Source: Streptomyces sp. NRRL S-455 (GTDB lineage Bacteria; Actinomycetota; Actinomycetes; Streptomycetales; Streptomycetaceae). From it: a stretch of 64,000 bases of DNA. Numbering within the stretch: the stretch's first letter is position 1; every line of letters begins with the position of its first letter. This document shows positions 1 to 8,297 of this stretch, one piece after another. The notes beneath the pieces were generated by a model, which saw nothing but the letters and a program-made list of their open reading frames with translations, was not told where the DNA came from and made no database searches. The DNA lies in the NCBI RefSeq assembly GCF_000717875.1, contig NZ_JOCT01000028.1, positions 1 through 64,000 on the forward strand. The letters run 5' to 3'. Position numbers and translations under genes: made by a program.

Positions 1-96
1 GAAACGCCCGGTTACATTCCGAACCCGGAAGCTAAGCCTTACAGCGCCGATGGTACTGCAGGGGGGACCCTGTGGGAGAGTAGGACGCCGCCGAAC
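1..96 (+). rRNA. rrf: 5S ribosomal RNA, 3' part (5' end outside window)
   Basis: The first ~96 bases match the conserved 3' two thirds of actinobacterial 5S rRNA: the CCGAACCCGGAAG loop, the GATGGTACTGCAGGGG arm, the GGGAGAGTAGGACGCCGCCGAAC tail region. The window opens inside the gene, so this is the distal end of an rRNA operon read left to right. A strong hairpin follows directly, as expected for the last gene of the rrn operon. The exact mature 3' end is uncertain by a few bases. Confidence 0.96.
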
Positions 97-105
97 AATC
101 TTTGG

Positions 106-153
106 AAGGACCCCTGGTCACCAGCGTTCAGCTGGGACCAGGGGTCCTTTTTA
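106..153 (+). terminator. rrn operon intrinsic terminator
   Basis: A perfect 14-bp inverted repeat (106-119 pairs with 136-149, arm AAGGACCCCTGGTC) is followed by a T-rich run (TTTTTATTTTT), a full intrinsic terminator and unusually T-rich for this genome. It separates the rRNA operon from the protein gene at 222. Confidence 0.93.
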
Positions 154-221
154 TTTTTGCGGTGCGCGCCGGGTACCCGGCTGCGCGAGAATGACTTGCG
201 GTACCGAAGACAGGAGTCACC

Positions 222-2060
222 ATGTCCACCAACTCTCCCGACGACCGACCGGAGCGCGACCAGCGGCGACGGGAGGAGGACCGGAACGACCGCGGTCACC
301 GTGGTGGTCAGCGCGGGGACCGCGGAGACCGTGGGGGCTTCCGCCGCGACAACGACCGCGGCAGCTACGGGCGTCGTGAAGGCGACCGGGGCGACCGCAC
401 CGACCGAGGTGAGCGGGGCGGCTTCCGCCGGGACGACAGCCGCGGTGGCGGTTACGGCCGGCGCGACGACCGCGACCGTGGACCGCGCCGGGACGACCGT
501 GGTGGTGACCGTCCTTCCTTCCGGCGCGACGACCGTGGTGGTGACCGCCCCTCCTTCCGGCGCGACGACCGCGGTGAGCGTGGTGGCCCCCGTCGGGATG
601 ACAACCGTCGGGATGACAACCGCAGCGGTGGGTACGGGCGGCGCGACGGCCGTCGGGGCGATGTACGTCGTGGGGACGACCGACGCGGCGACGACCGCGG
701 GCAGCGCGGTGGTTTCCGACGGGATGACCGACGGGATGACCGGCGGGATGACCGTCGGGACGACAGGCGCGATGACCGGCGCGAGGGCGAGCGCGGCGGA
801 TACCCCCGCCGAGACGACCGAGGGTTCCGTGGCGACAACCGGGACCGCGGCTTCCGTGGCGATGACCGCGACCGAGGTCACCGCAGTGACGATCGGGACC
901 GTGGGTTCCGTACCGATGACCGCGACCGCGGCTTCCGTGGCGATGACCGCGACCGCGACCGCGGTTACCGGCGTGACGACCGTGGTGGTTTCCGGGGTCG
1001 TGACGACCGGCGCGGGGACGACCGTGGGGACCGTGGCGGTTTCCGGCGTGATGATGCCGGTCGCGGCGGGCGTCCCGGGTTCCGTCGCGAGGACGGACCG
1101 CGCGGCGACCGTGGTGAGTTCAGGCGAGATGACCGCGGCGACCGCGGTGAGCGTGGCGGCTTCCGGGGCCGTGACGACCGTGGTGGGCGCGGCCCCCGGC
1201 GCGATGACCGCGGTGGCCGTCCCGGCGGCTTCCGCGGCCGTGACGACCGGCGCGGCGACGAGCGTCGCGGTGGCGGCCGTTTCCGTGAGGAGCGGGACCG
1301 GGACCGGGAGCCGATCAAGCGGCTGCCGATCCCCGAGGACGTCACGGGCGAGGAGATCGACAAGGACGTGCGGCAGGAGCTGCAGAGCCTGCCGAAGACG
1401 CTCGCGGACGACGTCGCCAGGAACCTGGTGATGGTGGCCCGGCTCCTCGACGAGGACCCCGAGGGCGCGTACGGCTACTCCAGGGTGGCGCTGCGGCTGG
1501 CCTCGCGTGTCGCGGCCGTGCGGGAGGCCGCCGGGTTCGCCTCGTACGCCAACCAGAAGTACGGCGAGGCGCTGGCCGAGTTCCGGGCCGCCAAGCGGAT
1601 GACCGGGAACATCGACCTGTGGCCCGTCATGGCCGACTGCGAGCGCGGGCTCGGACGGCCCGAGAAGGCGCTGGACATGGCCGGCGCACCCGAGGTGGGC
1701 AAGCTCGACAAGGCCGGGCAGGTCGAGATGCGGCTCGTGGCGGCCGGTGCGCGGCGGGACATGGGGCAGCTGGACGCGGCCATCGTGACACTGCAGAGCC
1801 CGGAGCTGGCCTCCAACTCCGTGCAACCGTGGACCGCGCGGCTGCGGTACGCGTACGCCGACGCGTTGCTCGCCGCCGGGCGGGAGAGCGAGGCGCGCGA
1901 GTGGTTCGCGAAGGCCGTGGAGGCCGACCGCGACGGCAGCACGGACGCCTCGGACCGGCTCGCCGAGCTGGACGGTGTGGAGTTCGTCGACGCCCTGTCC
2001 GACGACGAGGCCGAAGACGAGGCCAGGGGCGGGGACGCCTCCGAGGAGGAGAAGGACTGA
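222..2060 (+). CDS. RGG/RDD-repeat, TPR-domain protein (612 aa)
   Basis: Two-part protein. Residues 1 to about 360 are low complexity, built almost only of Arg, Asp and Gly with spaced aromatics, in units such as RRDDRGG, RGDDRDRG and GGFRRDD. This is the composition of RGG-box disordered RNA-binding regions. Residues about 365-590 form a helical domain with TPR-like repeats (for example YGEALAEFRAAKRM, GRESEAREWFAKAVEAD), followed by a Glu/Asp-rich tail. The start ATG has AGGAG seven bases upstream. The gene lies alone, 70 bp after the 5S terminator and before a convergent hairpin. The TPR half resembles a conserved Streptomyces protein of unknown function. RNA or ribosome binding is inference from composition and position. 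Several other frames stay open across the repeat, but only this one continues into the folded domain. Confidence 0.92.
   Translation: MSTNSPDDRPERDQRRREEDRNDRGHRGGQRGDRGDRGGFRRDNDRGSYGRREGDRGDRTDRGERGGFRRDDSRGGGYGRRDDRDRGPRRDDRGGDRPSFRRDDRGGDRPSFRRDDRGERGGPRRDDNRRDDNRSGGYGRRDGRRGDVRRGDDRRGDDRGQRGGFRRDDRRDDRRDDRRDDRRDDRREGERGGYPRRDDRGFRGDNRDRGFRGDDRDRGHRSDDRDRGFRTDDRDRGFRGDDRDRDRGYRRDDRGGFRGRDDRRGDDRGDRGGFRRDDAGRGGRPGFRREDGPRGDRGEFRRDDRGDRGERGGFRGRDDRGGRGPRRDDRGGRPGGFRGRDDRRGDERRGGGRFREERDRDREPIKRLPIPEDVTGEEIDKDVRQELQSLPKTLADDVARNLVMVARLLDEDPEGAYGYSRVALRLASRVAAVREAAGFASYANQKYGEALAEFRAAKRMTGNIDLWPVMADCERGLGRPEKALDMAGAPEVGKLDKAGQVEMRLVAAGARRDMGQLDAAIVTLQSPELASNSVQPWTARLRYAYADALLAAGRESEAREWFAKAVEADRDGSTDASDRLAELDGVEFVDALSDDEAEDEARGGDASEEEKD
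288..1305 (+). repeat. Degenerate in-gene tandem repeats coding RG/RD units
   Basis: About 1 kb of imperfect repeats of GACGACCG, CGCGACGACCG and GGTGGTTTCCG-like words inside the gene at 222. One near-exact tandem unit of about 48 bp lies around 485-580 (units coding GGDRPSFRRDDR). The repeats keep six-frame openness high on both strands, which explains many spurious ORFs here. They look prone to slippage or recombination and to assembly collapse. Confidence 0.8.
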
Positions 2061-2070
2061 CGCTCTGCAG

Positions 2071-2106
2071 AAGGGGGGCGGATCCCGGTCGGGATCCGCC
2101 CCCCTT
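2071..2106. terminator. Bidirectional hairpin between convergent genes
   Basis: Perfect 16-bp inverted repeat (arm AAGGGGGGCGGATCCC, 2071-2086 with 2091-2106) with a 4-base loop. It lies 10 bases after the stop at 2060 and 30 bases after the minus-strand stop at 2137, so it can serve both genes. Confidence 0.9.
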
Positions 2107-2136
2107 CGTGCGTTCGGAGGTCGTGTTCCGAGGTGT

Positions 2137-3429
2137 TCAGACGTCCAGTGCCCGCAGCACCAGGCCCGACGCCGGCTTCGGCCCGAACGAGGTCGACTTG
2201 CGTGGCATCGTCACGCCCTGCCGGGCCAGGTCGCGGACGACCTCCTCGCGGACCGGGTGCATCAGCACGGCCGTACCGCCGTCGCGTTCAGCCTTCGCGA
2301 CGGTCGCGGCCGTGTCGTGGATGTAGGCGATGTGCGCGGGGGAGTCCTCGGGGACGCGCCAGACGTGGTCGAGGAGCGTGGCGTGCAGGACCGTCGCGTC
2401 GAGGGCGCGCCAGGCCGCGGGGCGGTCGGCGGGGATCGTACGGGCCAGGAGTTCCGGGTCAGGACGGTCGACGAGGTGGAAGGAGCCGTCGCCGGCCAGC
2501 AGGAACGCGTTGCCCGCACAGGCAGCGTCCGCCAGCGCATCAAGGGCCTCGGGCAGGGCGGCGTGGAGGCGGCGTACCCGGAAGAGGCCGTGCAGGGCGG
2601 CCACGGCCCGGTCGACGGGCAGGCCGTGGAGGAGGCGGTGGATGGCACGGACGCGGAGGGGGTAGCGGGCGGTGTCGACCAGGAGGACCAGGCCGTGGTC
2701 CCACGGGCTGGGTGAGGGGTGCTCGGCGCGGAGGCGGCGGTAGGTCGCCCAGCGGTGGTGGCCGTCCGCGATGAGGGCCTGGTGGCGGGCCAGGTCGGTT
2801 TGGATCGTGGCCAGATCGGCGGGGCCGGTGACCGACCACAGGCGGTGGCTGACGCCGTCCTCCGTCGTGGTGGCGAGGAGGGGTGGCAGTCCGGCGGTGC
2901 GCTCGATGAGGTCGGTTGTGGCGGTCGTCGAGCCGTTGCCGCGGTACGTGAGCAGCAGGGGTTCGAGGTTCGCGGAGGTGGCCCGCATGAGGTCCGCGCG
3001 GTCGGCGACGACGTGCGGCATGACGTCCTCGTGCGGTAGCACCACCTGCTCGGCCGGGTCCGACACCCGCAGGGCGCCGATGATGCCGCGTTGCAGCATG
3101 CCGTCGTCGTGGCGCTGTTCGTAGACGTACAGGCCGGGTTCCGGGTCGGTGGTCAGGACGCCCTCGGACAGCCAGCGGCGCAGGGTGCCGGCGGCCTGCT
3201 CGTTGCGGGCGCTGGGCGTGGCGGCCTGGGGCAGGATCAGACGGACGATGTTGTGCGGGTCGGAGGATTCGAGGTGGTGCAGGCCGTCGGGGCGCACCAC
3301 GACGTCGTACGGCGGAGATGTCACGGCGGCAAGGCTGCCGACCCGGTCGGGGTCGTAACGAAGGCCTCGGAACGGGGTGAGTTCCAGGCCTCGGTGCGTC
3401 GTTGCCTCCGAGTGACCTGCTGTGTTCAT
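2137..3429 (-). CDS. DUF1015 family protein (430 aa)
   Basis: Recognised as DUF1015 from the N-terminal pattern PFRGLRYDPDRVGSL followed by TSPPYDVV, and by the internal blocks YVYEQ, GIIGALRV, LPHEDV and ADGHHRWATY. About 400-450 residues is the usual family length. Biochemical function is not established for this branch; members show distant similarity to ParB/sulfiredoxin-type folds in annotations I recall. No membrane segment or signal peptide. The ATG has no clear ribosome site, but TACGAT lies six bases upstream (3436-3441, minus strand), so the transcript may be leaderless. It is convergent with the RGG/TPR gene. Confidence 0.85.
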   Translation of the reverse strand: MNTAGHSEATTHRGLELTPFRGLRYDPDRVGSLAAVTSPPYDVVVRPDGLHHLESSDPHNIVRLILPQAATPSARNEQAAGTLRRWLSEGVLTTDPEPGLYVYEQRHDDGMLQRGIIGALRVSDPAEQVVLPHEDVMPHVVADRADLMRATSANLEPLLLTYRGNGSTTATTDLIERTAGLPPLLATTTEDGVSHRLWSVTGPADLATIQTDLARHQALIADGHHRWATYRRLRAEHPSPSPWDHGLVLLVDTARYPLRVRAIHRLLHGLPVDRAVAALHGLFRVRRLHAALPEALDALADAACAGNAFLLAGDGSFHLVDRPDPELLARTIPADRPAAWRALDATVLHATLLDHVWRVPEDSPAHIAYIHDTAATVAKAERDGGTAVLMHPVREEVVRDLARQGVTMPRKSTSFGPKPASGLVLRALDV

Positions 3430-3502
3430 CCCGGCATCGTACGGGTGTCAGTGCCATGGGGGATGATCGGGGGAAAAGCCGTCGAACGAGGAGCGATGCG
3501 GG

Positions 3503-4537
3503 ATGAGCCGGAGCGTCAGGACGAGGCCCGAGGGCAGTGGGCAGGCCCTGAGCGAGGCGTACGACACGGCGCTGCTCGATCTGGACGGGGTCGTGTACGC
3601 GGGGGGCAGCGCTATCGCGTACGCGGTCGAGTCGCTGGCCGAGGCCCGGGAGGGCGGGATGCGCCTGGCGTACGTGACCAACAACGCGCTGCGGACGCCG
3701 GACACCGTGGCCGCGCACCTCACCGAGCTGGGGATACGGCCCACGGGCGCGGACGACGTCATCACCTCGGCGCAGGCGGTCGCGCGGCTGATCAGCGAGC
3801 AGGTGCCGCAGGGTGCCCGGGTGCTGGTGATCGGCGGCGAGGGACTGCGGGTGGCGCTTCGGGAACGCGGGCTGGTGCCCGTCGAGTCGGCGGACGACGA
3901 TCCGGCGGCGGTGGTGCAGGGCTACGGCGGGCCCGAGCTGCCCTGGGGCCGTTTCGCTGAGGCCTGTTACGCGGTCGCGCGCGGTGTGCCGTGGTTCGCG
4001 TCCAACACCGACCTGACGATCCCGAGCGGGCGCGGGATCGCGCCGGGCAACGGGGCGGCGGTGGAAGTGGTGCGGATCGCCACGGGTGCCGAGCCGCAGG
4101 TCGCGGGCAAGCCGTTGCCCCCGATGCATCGCGAGACGATCCTGCGGACCGGGGCGAAGCGGCCGCTCGTCGTGGGGGACCGGCTGGACACGGACATCGA
4201 GGGCGCGTTCAACGGGGACGTCGACTCGCTGCTGGTTCTGACCGGGGTGACCGACGGCGCGCGGTTGCTGGCCGCGGCGCCGCAGCACCGGCCGACGTAT
4301 GTGGACGCCGATCTGCGCGGGATGCTCCGCGGTCAGCCGGAGGTCGGGGAGGTGGGCGACGGCGGGTTCCGATGCGGTGGCTGGACGGCGACGGCCGGTG
4401 CCGGCCGACTGGAACTCGACGGGGACGGCGAGGCGCTGGACGGGCTGCGCGCGTTGTGCGCCGCGGCGTGGACGGCCGCCGGTGAGGGTAGGTGCGAGCT
4501 GGACGGGGAGAAGGCGCTGGCACGGCTGGGGCTCTGA
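3503..4537 (+). CDS. HAD-IIA family sugar phosphatase, NagD type (344 aa)
   Basis: Class IIA haloacid-dehalogenase phosphatase. Motif I is DLDGVVY (residues 26-32; D26 nucleophile, D28 acid/base), motif II lies in YVTNN, the motif III lysine is in AGKPLPP, and motif IV is VGDRLDTDIEGA. NagD relatives dephosphorylate sugar phosphates or 2-phosphoglycolate; the substrate cannot be read here. GAGG lies 12 bases upstream. In mycobacteria a NagD phosphatase occupies the same place ahead of a small gene, tlyA, nadK and recN. Here an iron-transport operon has been inserted between this gene and that block. Confidence 0.9.
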   Translation: MSRSVRTRPEGSGQALSEAYDTALLDLDGVVYAGGSAIAYAVESLAEAREGGMRLAYVTNNALRTPDTVAAHLTELGIRPTGADDVITSAQAVARLISEQVPQGARVLVIGGEGLRVALRERGLVPVESADDDPAAVVQGYGGPELPWGRFAEACYAVARGVPWFASNTDLTIPSGRGIAPGNGAAVEVVRIATGAEPQVAGKPLPPMHRETILRTGAKRPLVVGDRLDTDIEGAFNGDVDSLLVLTGVTDGARLLAAAPQHRPTYVDADLRGMLRGQPEVGEVGDGGFRCGGWTATAGAGRLELDGDGEALDGLRALCAAAWTAAGEGRCELDGEKALARLGL

Positions 4538-4620
4538 GCGCCTGCTCGGGTCGGGGTTCCTGGAGCGCGCCGGCACAAGCACCGGCGTCGGCGGCGGCGG
4601 TCCGGAATCGTGACTGAATG

Positions 4621-4639
4621 AGAGGGTAGGCTAACCTAA
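4621..4639 (+). promoter_or_regulatory. Iron box (DmdR/IdeR-type) over the promoter of the siderophore ABC operon
   Basis: The 19-mer AGAGGGTAGGCTAACCTAA matches the DtxR/IdeR/DmdR consensus TTAGGTTAGGCTAACCTAA at 16 of 19 positions, with the right 13 exact. It ends four bases before the GTG at 4644. TAACCT (4632-4637) can serve as a -10 hexamer with GTGACT (4610-4615) as -35 at 16-bp spacing, so a bound iron repressor would cover the -10. This predicts iron-repressed expression of the following three genes. Confidence 0.88.
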
Positions 4640-4643
4640 CTGC

Positions 4644-5687
4644 GTGTTGGTCGACAGTCCCCCCGAACAGCGCGCGGAGACCGCCCCCGCGCCCCCAACC
4701 CGACGGGCGGTTCGAGCCTTTGGGCTGCTCCTCGCCCTCGCGATCCTGGTTCTCGTCGTGTTGGCGAGTATCGCGATCGGAGCGAAAGAGCTGTCCCTCG
4801 GGCAGGTGTGGCACGGCTTGTTCGAGGACTCGGGGACGTACGGCGACGTCGTCGTCGCCGAGCGGCTGTCGCGGACCGTGCTCGGGCTGCTCGCCGGCGC
4901 CGCCCTCGGCCTGGCCGGCGCGGTGCTGCAGGCCCTCACGCGCAACCCGCTGGCCGACCCCGGGCTGCTCGGCATCAACGCGGGCGCGTCCGCCGCGGTC
5001 GTCACGGCCATCACGTACCTCGGGATCACCTCGCTCAGCGGCTACGTGTGGTTCGCGTTCTTCGGCGCGGCGGCGGTCGGGGCGCTGGTGTGGTTCCTCG
5101 GTGGCAGCCGGGGCGCGACGCCGGTGCGGCTCGCCCTCGCCGGTACGGCGATCAGTGCCGCCCTCTACGGCTACCTCCAAGCCGTGATGATCATGGACGA
5201 CGCGGCGCTCGGCAAGATGCGCTTCTGGACGCTCGGTTCGCTGTCCTCGGCGACCGACTCGACCATCCGGCAGGTCCTGCCGTTCCTGCTGGCGGGGACG
5301 GTCCTCGCGCTGGCCCTGGCCCGGCCGCTGAACGCCATGGCCATGGGTGACGACACCGCCAAGGCGCTCGGCGCCAACCTGAACCGGACGCGGGCGCTGT
5401 CCATGCTGGCCGCGACCGTGCTCTGCGGGGCCGCGACCGCCGCCTGCGGCCCGATCGTCTTCGTCGGGCTGATGGTGCCGCACGTCGTGCGTTCCTTCAC
5501 CGGGCCCGATCTGCGCTGGATCCTGCCGTACGCGGCGATCCTGTCGCCCGTGCTGCTGCTCGGCGCCGACGTCATCGGCCGGATCGTGGCCCGGCCCGCG
5601 GAACTCCAGGTGGGCATCGTCACCGCGATCCTCGGCGGCCCGGTGTTCATCTTTCTCGTACGACGGCGGAGGACGGCGCAGCTGTGA
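4644..5687 (+). CDS. Iron-siderophore ABC transporter permease, FecCD family (347 aa)
   Basis: Inner-membrane permease of the FecCD/BtuC class with about ten hydrophobic segments. The family blocks are visible: LAGAALGLAGAVLQALTRNPLADPGLLGINAGA near residues 83-115 and ACGPIVFVGLMVPHVVR near residue 270. First gene of a three-gene operon; its GTG start follows the iron box by four bases, with no room for a ribosome site. No substrate-binding lipoprotein is encoded in this operon, so it must be supplied from elsewhere. Stop overlaps the next start as GTGA. Confidence 0.93.
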   Translation: MLVDSPPEQRAETAPAPPTRRAVRAFGLLLALAILVLVVLASIAIGAKELSLGQVWHGLFEDSGTYGDVVVAERLSRTVLGLLAGAALGLAGAVLQALTRNPLADPGLLGINAGASAAVVTAITYLGITSLSGYVWFAFFGAAAVGALVWFLGGSRGATPVRLALAGTAISAALYGYLQAVMIMDDAALGKMRFWTLGSLSSATDSTIRQVLPFLLAGTVLALALARPLNAMAMGDDTAKALGANLNRTRALSMLAATVLCGAATAACGPIVFVGLMVPHVVRSFTGPDLRWILPYAAILSPVLLLGADVIGRIVARPAELQVGIVTAILGGPVFIFLVRRRRTAQL

Positions 5688-6724
5688 AGACCACCAACCG
5701 TGCTGTGCGGACCCCGGGCGGGCTCTCCCTGCGCCTGGACGTACGGGCGTTCACCGTCGTACTCCTGCTGCTGGTCTCGGCCCTCGCGGCGAGCGTCGCG
5801 CTCATCGGCACCGGAGACTTCCCGATCCCGGCCGCCGACGTGCTGAAGACGCTGGTGGGCGAGGGCAACGCGGGCCAGGAGTTCATCGTCAACGAGCTGC
5901 GGCTGCCGCGCGTCCTGGTCGGGCTGCTGGTCGGCGCCTCGCTCGGACTCGGCGGCGCGCTGTTCCAGTCCATCTCCCGCAACCCGCTGGGCAGTCCGGA
6001 CGTCCTGGGCCTCGGGCAGGGCGCGACGGCCGGTGCGCTCACGGTGATCGTGCTGTTCTCCGGGACCGCGGGCCAGGTCGCCGTCGGCGCGCTCGTGGGC
6101 GGCCTGGCCACCGGCCTCGCGATCTACGTGCTCGCCTGGAAGCGGGGCGTGCACGGATACCGGCTGGTGCTGGTCGGCATCGGTGTCTCGGCGATCGTCA
6201 CGGCGGTCAACGGCTATCTGCTGACCAAGTCCGACATCGTGGACGCGGCCCGCGCGGTCGTGTGGATGACCGGGTCGCTCGACGGCCGTGACTGGGCGCA
6301 GGTCTGGCCGCTGCTCGGGCTGTGCGCCGTACTCGTGCCGCTCGTCCTGGTCAACGCGCGCGGGCTGCGGATGATGGAGATGGGCGACGACGTGTCGTAC
6401 GCCCTCGGGATACGGGTGGAGCGCGTGCGGCTGCTGCTGATGGTGGCGGCCGTACTGCTGACCGCGTCCGCGACGGCCGCGGCCGGCCCCGTCAGCTTCG
6501 TGGCGCTCACCGCGCCGCAGCTGGCCCGGCGCCTGACCCGTGCGCCCGGCCCGAACCTGCTGGCGTCCCTCTGCATGGGCGCCGCCCTGCTGGTCGCCGC
6601 CGACTTGCTCTCGCAGCGGGCGTTCGGCGCCGAGCAGTTGCCCGTGGGCGTCGTCACCGGCGTACTCGGCGGCGTCTACCTGCTGTGGCTGCTGGTCACC
6701 GAGCGCAGGGCGGGCAGGATATGA
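5684..6724 (+). CDS. Iron-siderophore ABC transporter permease, FecCD family (346 aa)
   Basis: Second FecCD-type permease, forming the transmembrane pair with its upstream neighbour. Family motifs: GASLGLGGALFQSISRNPLGSPDVLG and AAGPVSFVALTAPQLARRL. Multiple membrane segments, family-typical length. The GTG start overlaps the upstream TGA by four bases, and its own TGA overlaps the following ATG by four bases (ATGA), so all three cistrons look translationally coupled. Substrate is inferred to be a ferric siderophore from the family and the iron box. Confidence 0.93.
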   Translation: MKTTNRAVRTPGGLSLRLDVRAFTVVLLLLVSALAASVALIGTGDFPIPAADVLKTLVGEGNAGQEFIVNELRLPRVLVGLLVGASLGLGGALFQSISRNPLGSPDVLGLGQGATAGALTVIVLFSGTAGQVAVGALVGGLATGLAIYVLAWKRGVHGYRLVLVGIGVSAIVTAVNGYLLTKSDIVDAARAVVWMTGSLDGRDWAQVWPLLGLCAVLVPLVLVNARGLRMMEMGDDVSYALGIRVERVRLLLMVAAVLLTASATAAAGPVSFVALTAPQLARRLTRAPGPNLLASLCMGAALLVAADLLSQRAFGAEQLPVGVVTGVLGGVYLLWLLVTERRAGRI

Positions 6725-7581
6725 GCGAAAACCGAAGGAGCACTGTGAACCGTCTGTCCGCCGAGAGCGTCACCCTCGCCTACGACCAGCGGGTCATCGC
6801 CGAGCAGTTGTCGGTGGAGATACCCGACAACTCCTTCACCGTGATCGTGGGCCCCAACGCGTGCGGCAAGTCGACACTGCTGCGGGCGCTGTCGCGGATG
6901 CTCAAGCCGAGCACGGGCCGGGTACTGCTCGACGGTCAGGTCATCCAGTCGATGCCCGCGAAGAAGGTCGCCCGCACCCTGGGCCTGCTGCCCCAGTCGT
7001 CCATCGCGCCCGACGGCATCACCGTCGGTGACCTGGTGGGCCGCGGCCGCTATCCGCACCAGGGCATCCTGCGCCAGTGGTCCACCGAGGACGAGCGCGT
7101 CGTCCAGGAGTCGATGCGGCAGACCGGTGTCGCCGAACTCGCCGACCGCTACGTGGACGAGCTGTCGGGCGGTCAGCGCCAGCGGGTGTGGATCGCCATG
7201 GCGCTCGCCCAGCAGACGCCGCTGCTGCTGCTCGACGAGCCGACGACGTTCCTGGACATCCAGCACCAGATCGACGTGCTGGACCTGTGCGCGGAACTGC
7301 ACGAGGAGCAGGGTCGCACGCTCGTCGCCGTGCTGCACGACCTGAACCACGCCGCCCGCTACGCCACGCACCTCATCGCCCTGCGCGAGGGCACGGTCAT
7401 CGCCGAGGGCGCGCCGAGCGACATCGTCACGGCCGAGCTGGTCGAGGAGGTCTTCGGGCTGCGCTGCCAGGTGATCGACGACCCGGAGACGGGCACGCCG
7501 CTGGTGGTGCCGGCGGCGCGGAAGGCACGCGCCGGGGCGGGCGCCGGGGCCGGGAGGCCGGCGGTTACAGAATCTTCCTGA
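6721..7581 (+). CDS. Iron-siderophore ABC transporter ATP-binding protein (286 aa)
   Basis: Cytoplasmic ATPase of the FecE/FepC class. Walker A GPNACGKST (residues 44-52), Q-loop LLPQSS, signature LSGGQRQR near 148, Walker B LLLLDEPT, and H-loop in AVLHDLNHA. The ATG at 6721 gives an ATGA overlap with the permease stop. A GTG at 6745, four bases after AAGGAG, is an alternative start giving a protein 8 residues shorter. The open frame extends far upstream, but that part is a shadow of the permease. The C-terminal Ala/Gly-rich tail overlaps the convergent SCP2-like gene by 17 bp. Confidence 0.93.
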   Translation: MSENRRSTVNRLSAESVTLAYDQRVIAEQLSVEIPDNSFTVIVGPNACGKSTLLRALSRMLKPSTGRVLLDGQVIQSMPAKKVARTLGLLPQSSIAPDGITVGDLVGRGRYPHQGILRQWSTEDERVVQESMRQTGVAELADRYVDELSGGQRQRVWIAMALAQQTPLLLLDEPTTFLDIQHQIDVLDLCAELHEEQGRTLVAVLHDLNHAARYATHLIALREGTVIAEGAPSDIVTAELVEEVFGLRCQVIDDPETGTPLVVPAARKARAGAGAGAGRPAVTESS

Positions 7582-7912
7582 GCTGGAGCAGGTCCCGCAC
7601 CCCCGCGTGGAGCTTCACCCGGCCCGAGCCCCAGGCCTTGGCGAAGTGCAGCTCGCCGTCCACCAGCGCCACCAGATCGTCACCGGTCATGACGAGCCTG
7701 ATCTCGGCCTTGGAGGGCGGCGGTCCCTGCACGGTGTCGTGCACCTCGATCCGTCCGCCGCGCATACGGCCGACGAAGGTCACGTCCAGGTCCGTGATGT
7801 GGCAGCTCACCGAACGGTCCAGGGCCGCGGCCTCGCGGACGTCCCCTTCGGCGCGCTGCATGTTGTCCGAGAGCTTGTCGAGTGCGCTGCGGCACTCCTC
7901 GATCGTGGCCAT
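7565..7912 (-). CDS. SCP2 sterol-binding domain-like protein (115 aa)
   Basis: Small protein beginning MATIEECRSALDKLS. The rest (DRSVSCHITDL near the start, VTFVGRMRGG, LVMTGDDLVALVDGELHFAKAWGSGRVKL) resembles the SCP-2 lipid-carrier fold with its late TGDDL...L..G motif. A lipid or hydrophobic ligand role is inference. The frame is open upstream, but that part overlaps the divergent gene and is unlike a protein. TACCGT lies 8 bases before the ATG, so the mRNA may be nearly leaderless. Its promoter shares a 42-bp gap with the divergent gene at 7955. Confidence 0.75.
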   Translation of the reverse strand: MATIEECRSALDKLSDNMQRAEGDVREAAALDRSVSCHITDLDVTFVGRMRGGRIEVHDTVQGPPPSKAEIRLVMTGDDLVALVDGELHFAKAWGSGRVKLHAGVRDLLQLRKIL

Positions 7913-7954
7913 CGCGATCGACGGTACCGCAGCGGTTCGCGGTAGCGTCGGGGC

Positions 7955-8266
7955 ATGGACGACGCAGTACCCCCGACGGACCTCCCGGAGGAAGGGCAGC
8001 AGGCGGAGCCCGACCACGATCCCGCCGCCCCCGCTCCCCTGAACGTGCCCCGCACCCCCACCGGCGACGCCGAGGTGGACGCCGCCCTGCACCGGCTCGG
8101 CGACGCGGACCACCTCGCCACCGACGGACATGTGGAGGTGTACGAGGATGTACACCGGGGGCTGCGCGACGCGCTCACCGCGCTCGACGCCCGCCCGGGA
8201 CCTCCGGCTCCCGCCCGTCACCCGACCACCACCCCTCAACGAGACCCTTCGGGTCGCCCTCTCTGA
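7955..8266 (+). CDS. Conserved small acidic protein upstream of tlyA (103 aa)
   Basis: Pro/Asp/Glu-rich N-terminus, then a short helical segment (GDAEVDAALHRLGDADHLATDGHVEVYEDVHRGLRDALTALD, written here only as a location near residues 37-77) and a Pro-rich tail. A small gene sits between nagD and tlyA in mycobacteria too, supporting that it is real. No function recognised. No Shine-Dalgarno; TAGCGT (7943-7948) ends six bases before the ATG, a leaderless pattern. Confidence 0.72.
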   Translation: MDDAVPPTDLPEEGQQAEPDHDPAAPAPLNVPRTPTGDAEVDAALHRLGDADHLATDGHVEVYEDVHRGLRDALTALDARPGPPAPARHPTTTPQRDPSGRPL

Positions 8267-8297
8267 TCACCGCACGGACCTAGGAGCTGAACACACC

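Noticed and set aside
480..600. Regular repeats resembling a CRISPR array
   Set aside because: Units are degenerate, in frame and lack unique spacers; no cas genes nearby.
39..1942. Long open frames on both strands over the RGG gene
   Set aside because: They arise from the GAC/CGC/GGT repeat composition. Only the frame 222-2060 has a ribosome site and runs into a folded TPR domain.
8130..8297. 56-codon N-terminal extension of tlyA
   Set aside because: It overlaps the small upstream gene, lacks similarity and the S4 domain starts right after GTG 8298.
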